Source: Chlamydia trachomatis
GTDB lineage: Bacteria; Chlamydiota; Chlamydiia; Chlamydiales; Rhabdochlamydiaceae
NCBI GenBank assembly: GCA_945898205.1
Contig: CAMDHO010000001.1
Location: forward strand, 1-64,000
DNA: 64,000 nucleotides
Reading direction: 5' to 3'
Shown: one piece after another, positions 55,032 through 64,000 of the stretch
Numbering within the stretch: the stretch's first letter is position 1
Layout: every line of letters begins with the position of its first letter
Notes under the pieces: model-generated
Databases searched by the model: none
What the model was told of the DNA's origin: nothing
What the model saw: only the letters and a program-made list of their open reading frames with translations
Program-made: the position numbers and the translations under genes

Positions 55032-58000
55032 ATGGCAATATTTGATGTTTTAAATCCGGAAACGAAAATTTTTAGCCATTATTTTTTAGAAGCTTCTGCC
55101 GGAACCGGAAAAACCTTTGCTATTGAAAATATTGTCCCTAGGCTTCTTCTAGAGTCGGAAGAGCCTTCGGTTCAACTTTCAGAAGTTTTAGTTGTCACAT
55201 TCACAAGAGCTGCAACTAGAGAGCTTAAATCTCGCATTTACCAGAATCTTTTAAAAATCAAAACGGCACTCGATCTAAAAGAAGGGGGGCCTTTATATCT
55301 GGAGAGATTTCTAAGGGCAGAAGAATCTCAAGTTTCTAAATCCAGAAGAAGAATAGAGGAAGCTCTTTGTTTTTTTGAAAAGGCTCAAGTATTTACCCTG
55401 CATGGGTTTTGTCTAAAAATTTTGCAAGAATTTGCTTTTGAGGCTAAATTTTTCCTGTCTTCACAAGATGAAGAAGAGTGCGCTCAGAAAGACAAACTCA
55501 AAGAATATATTAAAGATTTTTTACGAAGAGGGATAGACCCTAAGGTGTTAAGTCCTTCTCAACTTCGAATCGTAATTCAAGGGGTAGGAAGGGAAATCGA
55601 TGCTCTTTGCAATGCTCTTTTACAACGATTAGAGGGAAATCAAACAATTAGTTCCTATCCAACAGCTATTCAACATTGGAATTCTTGGAATGAAGCTATT
55701 ATCTCTTTACCTAAATCTACAAAAAAAGAGCTGTGGCATGATTTTTCTATAGTGGCACCAAGACTTGCGTCATCTGCTAAAAGAAAAGAGCAGGTTCAAA
55801 TTTTTTTTGATTGGATAGAAAAAAAACACTGCTCTTTTAACGAATGGGATGCATTTCTAGAGGAAAAGGAGTTTTTTTTAGAAGAGCTTAGTTTTTCTTC
55901 AACTTATAAAAAGAAAGCTAGGGAAGAGTTAGGTCTTATTCATTTTGGACTTTTTGAAGAAATGCAAAGGGTTTTTGTGCCTCTTTATAAAGCCTCTACT
56001 GACTATGGAGCAGCCCTTCTATCTCTAGCTAGTGCCTGTTATTTGCATTATGAAAAAGGGCGCATGGATCTATCTCATTTTAATCCGGATGATTTAGTTG
56101 AAAGACTTCGAAGTTCATTACTAAAAGATGCTGATTTTCGTGCAAAAGTGCAATCTCGCTATAAAGCTGTGATTATAGATGAATTTCAAGATACAGATCC
56201 TATTCAGTGGGATATTTTTGAAACTTTGTTTTTCAAAGAAAATAAAAAGTTGCCGACCTTATACCTTGTTGGGGATCCAAAGCAGTCAATTTATGCGTTT
56301 CGAAGAGCCGATGTATATCTCTATTTAAGAGCCGCTTCTTTACTCGGAGATAAGGCTATTGCATATTTAGATACTAATTTTCGATCGCACCCACATCTAG
56401 TGAATGCTTTAAATGAACTATTTTCTTTCGATTTGCCACTAAAGTGGATGATCCTTCCTTTTTTAAAAACGAGCTTAGAAGTTCGAAGAGTTTCAAGTAA
56501 ACCACTTTATCCATCCCTATTGGATCAAGATATAAAAGGGAGAGTGCACTTTTTTGTTATAGTAGATGATATAGAAAAAGGGAAAAAGTGGCCTAGGGAA
56601 TCTGTGGAAGAAGAGAGAATTTTTCCTCTTATTGCTAGAGAAATTAGCTTTCTTCGCAAAGAGAAGGGATATACACTTCAGCAGATGGCCATTTTGGTAA
56701 AAGATAGATATCAAGCTATGAGGCTTCAAAAGGCTCTTCAAGCTTACAATATCCCATGCTTAATGCAAAAAAGTTTAGATGTGTCGACAAGCGTTGCTTA
56801 TGAAGTGATGAAAGATCTTCTTTTAGCAGTGGAAAGACCTTCTAGTTTAAGTTCTTTAAAAAGGTTTTTAGGAGGGGCTTTGATAGGCTACTCTTCTCAA
56901 AAGATCGAAGGCTCTTTAGAAAATATTCATCTTCAAAAAGCTAAAGAATATTTAATAGAAGCGGGTGTGACTTTTCGACGGCAAGGATTCGGGGTTTTTT
57001 TTCAAAATATTTTGCTTTTTCCCTCTCCTAATGGAGATGAAACCGTAGTAGAATCTTTATTATCAAGAGTAGATCCGCATCTTTATTTTGATTTAAGGCA
57101 GCTTTGCCAAATTCTTTTAGAAAATTGTCCAGAAGGGCTTTATGATCCAAGGCTTTGTTTAATATTTTTAGAAGAGTTAAGAGATCTTCCGCTATCGAGC
57201 GAAGCATTAAAGCAATGTTCTGAAGAAGAAGAAGATCAAGTGCAAGTTATGACTCTTCATAAAAGTAAGGGGCTTGAATTTGAAATTGTATTCGCCTTGG
57301 GATTGTGTTCTCGACACTCTCGCGGAGATGAATTCATATCTGTCAGAAAAAATGAAACGAGAGAAATGGCGTCTTCTTCGCAAGAAGAGGAATCTTTACA
57401 TCTTCATCTCCAAGAAGTGGACGCTGAAAAACTTCGTCAGTTATACGTTGCCTTAACAAGAGCTAAAGAAAGGGTCTATGTTCCGATTGTATTGCCTAAG
57501 GAACCTCAGAAGCTTCAAAACGGCACCGCTGCGCCTATAGAGCTTTTGATGGGAGGTATAGGTCTTTCAGACTATTTATTAGAAGATGTGTATAAAAATA
57601 TTTCAGGTCTTTCCTTTGAAAGATTTAAAAGTTACTTAAATCGTCTTCAAGAAAGAGCTTCTATTTCCTATGAGATGATAGAATCGTCGCAGGTGTATGT
57701 AGAAAAAATACAGAGTAACTCGCCGTCTATTCTTACTCCGCCACCCCCTATTCCTAAGAAAAATATAAATCACTTTCTTCTTTCTTTTTCTTCATTAATT
57801 GAAGGAAAAAAAGAAGAGTCTGAAAAAATGTATTTCGAATCCCCAGAGGAAGGAGATCTTCCTTTAGGTTCCGAGACAGGAACTGTTATTCACTCTATTT
57901 TAGAACACTTATGTAAAGCGGATGTACACCGCGGAGAAAATATACATATTCAAAAAGTAATAGAGAGGCAGGTTAAAAGTTCCTGTCTAGAAGGAAAAGA

Positions 58001-58445
58001 AGATCATATATTTAAAATGATCCAAGAAGCTTTTAAAGTTCGAATTGATTTGCAAGGAGGCTCTACCTCTTTAGAAGAGATTCCCTCTATAGATATGCAA
58101 ATAGAAATGGAATTTTTATACCCGTTCCCCCCTTCTTTTTTAAAGGGATTTATTGATTTAGTTTTTCGTTATCAAGGCAGATATTATATTTTGGATTGGA
58201 AGACAAATTATTTAGGTCCTAATAAAGAAGACTACTCGTTGAAAAATATTGAAGAGTGCATGAATCAAAGCAGTTATTTTTTACAGGCCTCTATTTACTC
58301 GCAAGCTCTAAAAAAATATCTAGCTCTTTTTGAAAAAAAACCATTTGAGTCTTTATTTGGTGGGGTGATTTATTTTTTTCTTCGTGGTGTAAAGACTTAT
58401 CTATTTCAACCAGAATTAGGAGATTCTTTATGGAAAAGCAACTAG
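55032..58445 (+). CDS. recB: Exodeoxyribonuclease V beta subunit
   Basis: 1137 residues. SF1A helicase plus C-terminal nuclease. Walker A SAGTGKT (22-28), LVVTFTRAATRELKSRI, DEFQD (383-387), DPKQSIYAFRRADVYLY, VQVMTLHKSKGLEFEIVF, and RQLYVALTRAKER. The nuclease centre has Asp1042 in GFIDLVF and Asp1055-Trp-Lys1057. All key residues are present, so the enzyme should be active in double-strand break repair and foreign-DNA degradation. It starts 3 bp after recC and overlaps recD by 16 bp. Confidence 0.96.
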   Translation: MAIFDVLNPETKIFSHYFLEASAGTGKTFAIENIVPRLLLESEEPSVQLSEVLVVTFTRAATRELKSRIYQNLLKIKTALDLKEGGPLYLERFLRAEESQVSKSRRRIEEALCFFEKAQVFTLHGFCLKILQEFAFEAKFFLSSQDEEECAQKDKLKEYIKDFLRRGIDPKVLSPSQLRIVIQGVGREIDALCNALLQRLEGNQTISSYPTAIQHWNSWNEAIISLPKSTKKELWHDFSIVAPRLASSAKRKEQVQIFFDWIEKKHCSFNEWDAFLEEKEFFLEELSFSSTYKKKAREELGLIHFGLFEEMQRVFVPLYKASTDYGAALLSLASACYLHYEKGRMDLSHFNPDDLVERLRSSLLKDADFRAKVQSRYKAVIIDEFQDTDPIQWDIFETLFFKENKKLPTLYLVGDPKQSIYAFRRADVYLYLRAASLLGDKAIAYLDTNFRSHPHLVNALNELFSFDLPLKWMILPFLKTSLEVRRVSSKPLYPSLLDQDIKGRVHFFVIVDDIEKGKKWPRESVEEERIFPLIAREISFLRKEKGYTLQQMAILVKDRYQAMRLQKALQAYNIPCLMQKSLDVSTSVAYEVMKDLLLAVERPSSLSSLKRFLGGALIGYSSQKIEGSLENIHLQKAKEYLIEAGVTFRRQGFGVFFQNILLFPSPNGDETVVESLLSRVDPHLYFDLRQLCQILLENCPEGLYDPRLCLIFLEELRDLPLSSEALKQCSEEEEDQVQVMTLHKSKGLEFEIVFALGLCSRHSRGDEFISVRKNETREMASSSQEEESLHLHLQEVDAEKLRQLYVALTRAKERVYVPIVLPKEPQKLQNGTAAPIELLMGGIGLSDYLLEDVYKNISGLSFERFKSYLNRLQERASISYEMIESSQVYVEKIQSNSPSILTPPPPIPKKNINHFLLSFSSLIEGKKEESEKMYFESPEEGDLPLGSETGTVIHSILEHLCKADVHRGENIHIQKVIERQVKSSCLEGKEDHIFKMIQEAFKVRIDLQGGSTSLEEIPSIDMQIEMEFLYPFPPSFLKGFIDLVFRYQGRYYILDWKTNYLGPNKEDYSLKNIEECMNQSSYFLQASIYSQALKKYLALFEKKPFESLFGGVIYFFLRGVKTYLFQPELGDSLWKSN

Positions 58446-60076
58446 CACGGATTTTAGAGCTCATTGAAGAGGAGGTCTTTTCTCCTATTGATTTATTTTT
58501 TGCAAAGACGCTTTTAAAAGAGTTTTCTACAGAAATGCAACCAGAAATCCTATTTTTACTTTGCTATCTATTATCTTCTGCAAGACAAGGTCACCTTTGT
58601 GTGCAAATTTTTCCAAAAGCAATTCTTCCTTCTCCGTTTGAAAGTAAAGAGGAAATAGAATCTAAAGTCTTGATAGGAGCAGTTTTTCTTCCTACTGCTC
58701 TTTTTCAAGATATGGATGTAGAAAATTTTTCTTCTCCTATCAAACCGATTTGTCGTTATAAGAATTTTTTATATCTACAAAAAAACTGGCTATTAGAAAC
58801 TAATTTTTTACTCCACTTAAAAAAAATTATCAACTGGAGGCTACGCTTTCCTTTGAAAATTCCTCTAGTTTTAAATCCCCTTCTTAATGAGCTCCAAAGA
58901 AAAGCAGTATTGCTAGCTCTATCATCCCCTATTTGTTTTATTTCTGGAGGCCCTGGTACGGGGAAAACGTTTACAGCTTCCGAAATTGTTAAAGTGTTCT
59001 TGAGTAGTTTAACGGAGGATCAGAAAAAAACGGCTGTCATTAAGATATCAGCACCTACTGGAAAGGCAGCTTCTCACTTAGAGAAGAAGATAGCAGCCCA
59101 TTTAGATGGTTTTCACGTGGAGTGTGGGACGTTGCATAGCCTATTGCAAATTAAATCTAAGAATAGTTTTCAGCAAAAAGGGCCTACTCTTTTTGCGGAT
59201 CTTTTTTTAATAGATGAAGCTTCTATGCTCGACGCTAAACTATTTTCCAGGCTTTTAGCAAGTTTGCAAGAAGGGGGTCGGCTTGTCTTTATGGGAGATA
59301 AAAATCAACTTCCCCCCGTTGAATCAGGAGCTTTATTTGCAGATTTAATAGATAATGCAAAGCAAGCATCCTTGCCATCTATTATTTTAAAAGAGTGTTT
59401 GAGAGTAGAAAAAAAAGAGTTAATTGATTTTGCAAGTTCTATCATAGAAGGAGACGTTCAAAAAGTCCTTTCATCTTCTTTTGTTCGCTGCTTTTTGCCT
59501 TCTGCTATCCATCAAATTAGGGAACTTATTTGGGAAAGATGCCAAGCATTTTTTTTTCAGGGAAAGGAAGACACGAATCAATTTCGTATTTTGAGCTGTA
59601 TTCGAAAAGGTCCTTTAGGGGTTGATGAATTAAATAAAATGGTTCTTCATCGGTTTTTAGAAAATATAAATGAGGATTCTTTTTTTTCTGTTCCTATTCT
59701 CATTACAGAAAATAGTGAGTCAATGGAGCTTATGAATGGAGATGTGGGTTATATAGTTGCCAAAGCGTCTTCTTTAAAGAAAAAATGGTTTGATTCTGAA
59801 GATAAAGCTCATTTTTTTTCACGTTCTTTTTCAGCTCTTCTTCTACCTTCCTTTGAATGGGGGTATTGTCTTTCTGTACACAAAAGCCAAGGTAGCGAAT
59901 ATGATTCAGTAATTGCCTTGGCTCCAAAGGGGAGCGAAAATTTTGGAAAGGAAGTTCTCTATACGGCTGTTACTAGAGCAAAAAAAGAAATCCTTTTATT
60001 AACTGAAGAATCTTCACTAATCGCCCTTTTAGGTAAAAGTTCCCGAAAAGTATCAGGGTTAATTCAGAGACTTTGA
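58430..60076 (+). CDS. recD: Exodeoxyribonuclease V alpha subunit
   Basis: 548 residues. SF1B 5'-3' helicase of RecBCD. Walker A GGPGTGKT (173-180), LFLIDEASMLDAKLFSRLL, MGDKNQLPPVESGALFADL, and the C-terminal WGYCLSVHKSQGSEYDSVIAL ... LYTAVTRAKKEILLL. The N-terminal region that contacts RecB is present but short (about 140 aa before the helicase). The start overlaps the recB end, giving the compact order C-B-D. Confidence 0.95.
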   Translation: MEKQLARILELIEEEVFSPIDLFFAKTLLKEFSTEMQPEILFLLCYLLSSARQGHLCVQIFPKAILPSPFESKEEIESKVLIGAVFLPTALFQDMDVENFSSPIKPICRYKNFLYLQKNWLLETNFLLHLKKIINWRLRFPLKIPLVLNPLLNELQRKAVLLALSSPICFISGGPGTGKTFTASEIVKVFLSSLTEDQKKTAVIKISAPTGKAASHLEKKIAAHLDGFHVECGTLHSLLQIKSKNSFQQKGPTLFADLFLIDEASMLDAKLFSRLLASLQEGGRLVFMGDKNQLPPVESGALFADLIDNAKQASLPSIILKECLRVEKKELIDFASSIIEGDVQKVLSSSFVRCFLPSAIHQIRELIWERCQAFFFQGKEDTNQFRILSCIRKGPLGVDELNKMVLHRFLENINEDSFFSVPILITENSESMELMNGDVGYIVAKASSLKKKWFDSEDKAHFFSRSFSALLLPSFEWGYCLSVHKSQGSEYDSVIALAPKGSENFGKEVLYTAVTRAKKEILLLTEESSLIALLGKSSRKVSGLIQRL

Positions 60077-60267
60077 TGTTATTAGTGTCTTTTCTCGTCG
60101 TTTTCGTAGCTTTAAAAAAATCAAAAAATAATGAAGTCTCATAATTCCATGGCTAACCGGTTTTTTTAGGTTTTGAAATGCGTAAAAAAATATTTACGAA
60201 CGCAAAAAACTCTTTAAGTTTACTTTATATCTTGTTATTATGAAAGTAACTATAAAACAGGGTCATC

Positions 60268-61146
60268 ATGTCTATTTTAAATCCTAGAGTTGATTTTGCA
60301 TTCAAAAAAATCTTTGGAGCAGAAGAAAACAAAGACCTTCTAATTTCTTTTATTAATTCTGTTATTTCAGAAAAAAATCCAATAGTAGAGGTTACTCTTT
60401 TAAATCCTTATAATTCCCTTAATTTTAAAGGAGACAAAGGATGCGTTTTGGATATCAAAGCCAAAGATTCCGAAGGAAGATATTTCGACATAGAGATGCA
60501 AATTAGCGATGATGGCGACTATGACAAAAGAGCTTTAAACTATTGGGCTGAAACATATACAGGCCAACTAAATTCCGGTCAAGACTACTCTGTTTTGCGA
60601 AAAACAATCGCTATTCATATTCTGAATTTTAACTGCATTCCGGAAAGTCAACAGTACAGCAATAAATTTATTATTACAGAAGAAAGTTCAGGTGTGCATT
60701 ATTTTCAAGACTTCGTAATTTATACAATCGAACTTGAAAAATTCACTCACTCAGCAGACGAAAATCTAAACTTAATGCTTCCTCGCATTAAAACCGGGTT
60801 GGATCGTTGGTCTACCTTTTTAACAAAAGCTCCTAGTTTAGATCTTAATAACCTACCCAAAGAACTATGTAATGATCCATGTATTCAGAAAGCTTTAGAA
60901 GTCTTAAGCACTCTCTCTTTAAACAAGGAAGAGAGGGAGCTTTACGAAGAGCACTTAAAATGGTTAAGGGTAGAGACTAGCACGATTAAAAAAGCAGAGG
61001 CCAAAGGTAAAGCTGAAGGTAAAGCTAGAAAATCTAGAGAAATGACTGTAGAGATGTTACTTGAGAATGAATCCGAAGCAAAAATCATTAAATACACAGG
61101 CTTAACGCTCAAAGAAATTGCAGAAATAAAGAAATCCCTTTTTTAA
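60268..61146 (+). CDS. Rpn-family PD-(D/E)XK recombination-promoting nuclease
   Basis: 292 residues. The N-terminus MSILNPRVDFAFKKIFG, then VLDIKAKDSEGRYFDIEMQISDDGDYDKRALNYWAETYTGQL, is the signature of the Rpn/PDDEXK_2 'putative transposase' family (Asp and Glu-x-Gln active-site residues). The C-terminus ends in a helical tail (MTVEMLLENESEAKIIKYTGLTLKEIAEIKK), a common feature of the family. E. coli Rpn proteins nick DNA and stimulate recombination, and some act against phage (established knowledge). It stands alone after recD. Confidence 0.88.
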   Translation: MSILNPRVDFAFKKIFGAEENKDLLISFINSVISEKNPIVEVTLLNPYNSLNFKGDKGCVLDIKAKDSEGRYFDIEMQISDDGDYDKRALNYWAETYTGQLNSGQDYSVLRKTIAIHILNFNCIPESQQYSNKFIITEESSGVHYFQDFVIYTIELEKFTHSADENLNLMLPRIKTGLDRWSTFLTKAPSLDLNNLPKELCNDPCIQKALEVLSTLSLNKEERELYEEHLKWLRVETSTIKKAEAKGKAEGKARKSREMTVEMLLENESEAKIIKYTGLTLKEIAEIKKSLF

Positions 61147-61222
61147 AAACAAAGGAATTCTGGTGTTTCTTTCCGATTTTACAACACAATCAAAGAGTTT
61201 TTTTGGATTATAAAAAACTTAT

Positions 61223-61804
61223 CTAACTAATGGAAGATTTAGAATTTGAAAAAGTCTCTATTAAAACGGGTTCTTGCAAAGCTTGCGTTTTAGGATCTGC
61301 GTAGTAGTAGTAGATTTTCTCTTCAGCAAGTCGAATTTCTGCAATATAGGGATATAGTGGACGATTGACCTGCTCATCCCAAAAATCAAAGCGAAGAGCA
61401 AGGCTCTTGTTAGAAAGTGGAGGATAGAATCCCTTAGGGTGCTGTTTTAATGCCTCTATTCTATAATTAGCAATTCTAGGATCTTCATATATTATTTGTA
61501 AAAGCTGTTCAGTTACGCTTTTTGCCATCAGTTGAGCTTGTTCTAAAGTGAGTTTATCTGGGCATGTAAAAAGGAGTCCCCAAGGGGTTGTTCCTGAATT
61601 ATTGGCTCCTGCTATATGACCAAGGCCTGCACAGATAAGTTTAAGTTTAAAGGGGGCTCCGATTGTTATGGCTGCTTTACTTAAAGTGTTGCGCGCATCT
61701 CTATCGTATTGTGGACCTGTAGTGGTAAAGATGTCTGCAGAAGCTAGGGAATAAGAGGTTACTAATAGAGTTAAAAAAAGAATTAAATTTTTTTTGAAAT
61801 CCAA
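61223..61804 (-). CDS. Exported protein of unknown function
   Basis: 193 residues with a signal peptide (LILFLTLLVTSYSLASA). The mature part (LEQAQLMAKSVTEQLLQIIYEDPRIANYRIEALKQHPKGFYPPLSNKSLALRFDFWDEQVNRPLYPYIAEIRLAEEKIYYYYADPKTQAL) looks like a small alpha/beta domain. Not recognised. Located 54 bp downstream of rpsT on the same strand. Confidence 0.65.
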   Translation of the reverse strand: MDFKKNLILFLTLLVTSYSLASADIFTTTGPQYDRDARNTLSKAAITIGAPFKLKLICAGLGHIAGANNSGTTPWGLLFTCPDKLTLEQAQLMAKSVTEQLLQIIYEDPRIANYRIEALKQHPKGFYPPLSNKSLALRFDFWDEQVNRPLYPYIAEIRLAEEKIYYYYADPKTQALQEPVLIETFSNSKSSIS

Positions 61805-61858
61805 GGAAATTCCTTTTATATATAGGAGAAGACAGTCCGTCCCCTCCTGTAAAAAATC

Positions 61859-62134
61859 TTATGCTTTAGAAGCAAATCTTTTTGTAATGCGGGATTTAAA
61901 ACGGCTAGCTTTATTTTGTGTAAAAACGCCTTTTTTAACTCCTTTATCCATCATACTGTATACTGCGTTAAGCTTAGGGGCTAAATCGGTGCCTGCGCTA
62001 GTCAACGCTTTTATTACTGTATTGACCTTAGAGCGGAATGCTTTATTGAGAAGTCTACGCTTTTCATTTTGCAATTCTCTTTTTACCGCTGTAGGTATTT
62101 TTGTTTTGATTTTTGTCTCTTTTTCGTCTGCCAT
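61859..62134 (-). CDS. rpsT: 30S ribosomal protein S20
   Basis: 91 residues, very basic and helical. The family pattern is clear: KRELQNEKRRLLNKAFRSKVNTVIKAL ... DLAPKLNAVYSMMDKGVKKGVFTQNKASRFKSRITKRF. Binds 16S rRNA early in assembly. The N-terminus starts with MADEKE before the basic helix, slightly unusual. Confidence 0.95.
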   Translation of the reverse strand: MADEKETKIKTKIPTAVKRELQNEKRRLLNKAFRSKVNTVIKALTSAGTDLAPKLNAVYSMMDKGVKKGVFTQNKASRFKSRITKRFASKA

Positions 62135-62228
62135 AGTAAACTCTTTCTCTTAAAGGAATAAAGATGCTGGTTAATATACTTAATTTCCCTATAATTCGTC
62201 AAAGTTAGAATATTTTATGAGGGGCTGT

Positions 62229-62678
62229 ATGAGGAAGGTGTGGATAGTTCTTTTATCTGTAACGTCTTTAATATTAGTGGGTTTTTCTGTTAAAATGACC
62301 TCCAGATTTAACGAATATTTTTCTTTGAACAACGTGTCTAAAGCGGTTTCTATGGATTGGGAAATTCTAGAAAAGAGCTCTTCTTCTTTTGCTTTGCTTG
62401 TTTCTTATCAGTTTAATCCCTTGGAAAAGGGGTTAATTCGGGGGGTGACAGAGCTTCCTAAACCTCATTTTCTTAACCTTCCCTCTGCAGAACGTGCAGT
62501 GAAAGAACTTTCAGGAAAGTCTTGGGATGTCTTTTATAATGAAAAAGATCCGTCAATTAGCTCTTTACAGAAAATTTTTCCTTTTAAAGATTGCATTCAA
62601 ACTGTTTTGACTTTGGGTGTTTTTGTCTATTTTCTGTTCTTTAAGAAGATGATGGAAAAGGCAGCTCAAGAGTGGTAA
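62229..62678 (+). CDS. Membrane protein of unknown function (DUF3592-like layout)
   Basis: 149 residues from ATG 62229, preferred because GAGGGG lies just upstream; an ATG four codons earlier lacks a ribosome site. One N-terminal helix (VWIVLLSVTSLILVGFSV), a soluble middle (FALLVSYQFNPLEKGLIRGVTELP) and a C-terminal helix (TVLTLGVFVYFLFF) give a layout similar to DUF3592 proteins. In Chlamydia a hypothetical gene also lies beside rpsT, and this may be the counterpart (inference). Divergent from rpsT. Confidence 0.6.
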   Translation: MRKVWIVLLSVTSLILVGFSVKMTSRFNEYFSLNNVSKAVSMDWEILEKSSSSFALLVSYQFNPLEKGLIRGVTELPKPHFLNLPSAERAVKELSGKSWDVFYNEKDPSISSLQKIFPFKDCIQTVLTLGVFVYFLFFKKMMEKAAQEW

Positions 62679-62685
62679 CTCCTTA

Positions 62686-63866
62686 TTAATTGTATTTTAA
62701 TTTAAGGTGATCTTGAATTTTCAGAATGTTTTCTGAATTATATTCATTTTTTTTAATTAATTCATTAAACTTCTCATTGGAAAAAATAGCTGTAATCAGT
62801 TGATCAGTATTGATTATTTTTAGAAGCAGCTCTTCAGGGATCTCAGGATCTGAAAGAATTATGTGGAGGATGTCTAGATTAAAGAAGTCTCTGTTAGAAG
62901 GTGTTTTATCTTCGGATTGGTTTTTTTGGGATAAAAGTTCGTTAGTAAAAAGAGCTGAGATAAAATGCTCGTTATGGAAAATCTTAGGTGGGAATTCTTG
63001 AGAAATCGGGTCTTTAGAAAAGATGTCGTAAAAAAGATCAGTATTTAATAGCTGTTGGATGAAAAAAGTCTTATTTGACGATGGGAAGGCCATAGAAAAT
63101 AGTGCAAGGAGTCTTGTTTTATCAGAGAGAAGGTGTGAAATGAATCTTGTATCTTTAAGAAGATCTAAAATTTGATGTTCAGATAACCTATTCTCTGAAA
63201 GAGTCGAGTCAAAATTAACTGTAAAGAAGTTATAGCAACTTTCTGGATCTTTAAAGTCCATAGGGCTTTTTGAATCTTTTGGTCGGGTAGATTCAAAAAA
63301 TTTTCGGTAATAAGATTTATCTTTAGAGGTGATTTTTTTGCAGTGTGTCTCATTTCTAATCTTTGGTTTTCAGGAGTGCGAAATAATAAAAAAGCAAGAG
63401 CGATGAAGCCGAAAAAAGATGTTTCGCCGAAGGGCACAAGAATGGATAGGGCAAGGCAAGCGATAAATGCGACTGTTATTGCTAAAGTTCGAAAGTGGCG
63501 AGTTTTATGAGGTCTATGATCAAGTAGGTAGTAGTATAATCGTGAGATATCTCTATTATTTGACTCGCTAAGAACTTTTATTAGGGTGCTTTTCTCAGTA
63601 GGTTCTAAGTCTGAAATAGCCGGCTCGAATTCTGCAATAAATTCCAACGATACAGGATTAGGCTGTGCTAGGCTGACGGGGGTTGAGTTTTTTAGTCTAT
63701 CAAGGTCTTCTATATTTATTGCAATCCGATCTAATAGTTCTTTGGATTTTAGGTGTTCATTTTTGCTAAATCTTCTGTAAAATTCTTGTACAGAAGCCTT
63801 TTGTTCTTCAAAAGGCTTCTGGCTAAAGAATGAAATAAGTTCGCTAGTTGGAGTGTTTGCATACAC
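62686..63866 (-). pseudogene. Hypothetical membrane-associated protein split at an A-tract
   Basis: Two overlapping frames make one protein. The first, from 63866, encodes a helical N-terminus and two membrane helices (FRTLAITVAFIACLALSILVPF, FFGFIALAFLLFR), then goes off frame at a run of seven A (63333-63339, T on the plus strand). The other frame continues without a stop (KDKSYYRKFFESTRPKDSKSPMDFKDPESCYNFFTVNF ... ILKIQDHLKLKYN). With eight A the whole is 393 aa. The second half is soluble, helical and leucine-rich (LLKDTRFISHLLSDKTRLLALFSMAF). Possible slippage site, recent mutation or sequencing error. Two membrane helices side by side recall Inc proteins. Confidence 0.6.
63333..63339 (-). 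repeat. Seven-A homopolymer at a frame break
   Basis: On the minus strand GC followed by seven A and TC. One extra A joins the two halves of the gene at 62686-63866. Confidence 0.9.
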
Positions 63867-64000
63867 ATAAGAATCAGATTGAGGGTGTATCTTAGCCTAA
63901 TTAGATCGTTCTGTATTCATGTGGAACATATTTAAGTAATATTGAGTTAATTATACGCTAGCATTGAGTTTTAATTCAATGTCAATTTCTCATTTAAACT

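Noticed and set aside
61794-62153. Plus-strand frame of 119 codons
   Set aside because: Lies antisense to rpsT, which is certain.

Overview
The window reads as part of the chromosome of an environmental (amoeba- or arthropod-associated) member of the Chlamydiae. It is AT-rich. It carries gene groups known from Chlamydia: thrS-parA-pgp6-like, ung/uvrD/rpoN, recC-recB beside a LplT/YgeD-like transporter, a second gyrB/gyrA-like pair, and rpsT. It also has MOMP-like and autotransporter outer membrane proteins. A Simkania/Rhabdochlamydia-type lineage would fit the MOMP-like and purine genes, but that placement is inference. No rRNA operon, CRISPR array or intact prophage was seen. One tRNA gene, tRNA-Pro(GGG), is present.

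Layout. 1-2.7 kb: edge of an ISAzo13-type insertion sequence, a strong hairpin terminator, and two exported proteins on the minus strand. 2.8-18.2 kb: mostly housekeeping genes (lipoprotein metallopeptidase, UvrD, DUF486 protein, RpoN, GH130-like protein, SEC-C protein, tRNA-Pro, Ung, HAD phosphatase, YggS, amino-acid permease, Rsm22-like protein, possible type III chaperone, MFS transporter). 18.2-25.4 kb: DapA, two tandem AlbA_2-type proteins (one frameshifted), a coupled SDR/GMC oxidoreductase pair and an acyl-CoA desaturase. 25.7-27.3 kb: an unusual tandem-repeat membrane protein. 27.5-31.2 kb: the second type II topoisomerase. 32.1-37.0 kb: a tightly overlapping minus-strand operon, thrS-parA-pgp6-like-purB. 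The last gene encodes an animal-type adenylosuccinate lyase.

37-50 kb is the accessory region and holds most of the surprises. It has a decayed U-box gene, a small gene with a poly-G tract just after its start codon that is currently out of frame (candidate phase variation), and a chimeric relic built from pieces of two genes found 3-6 kb away. It also has two ATPase/nuclease-type proteins, an autotransporter broken by a frameshift, two further outer membrane proteins, a candidate permuted papain-fold protein and a GT34-like glycosyltransferase with a hydrophobic N-terminal region. The last two are good candidates for host-directed proteins.

50-60 kb carries the LplT-like transporter and a divergent recC-recB-recD operon encoding the complete RecBCD enzyme. 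60-64 kb holds an Rpn-family nuclease, rpsT and chlamydial hypothetical genes, one of them split at an A-tract. Five loci in the window are broken by a single base or a single stop codon (19.3, 31.6, 37.2, 44.2 and 63.3 kb), and the poly-G gene at 37.7 kb is also out of frame. This suggests ongoing gene decay and/or homopolymer switching, although assembly error cannot be excluded from sequence alone.
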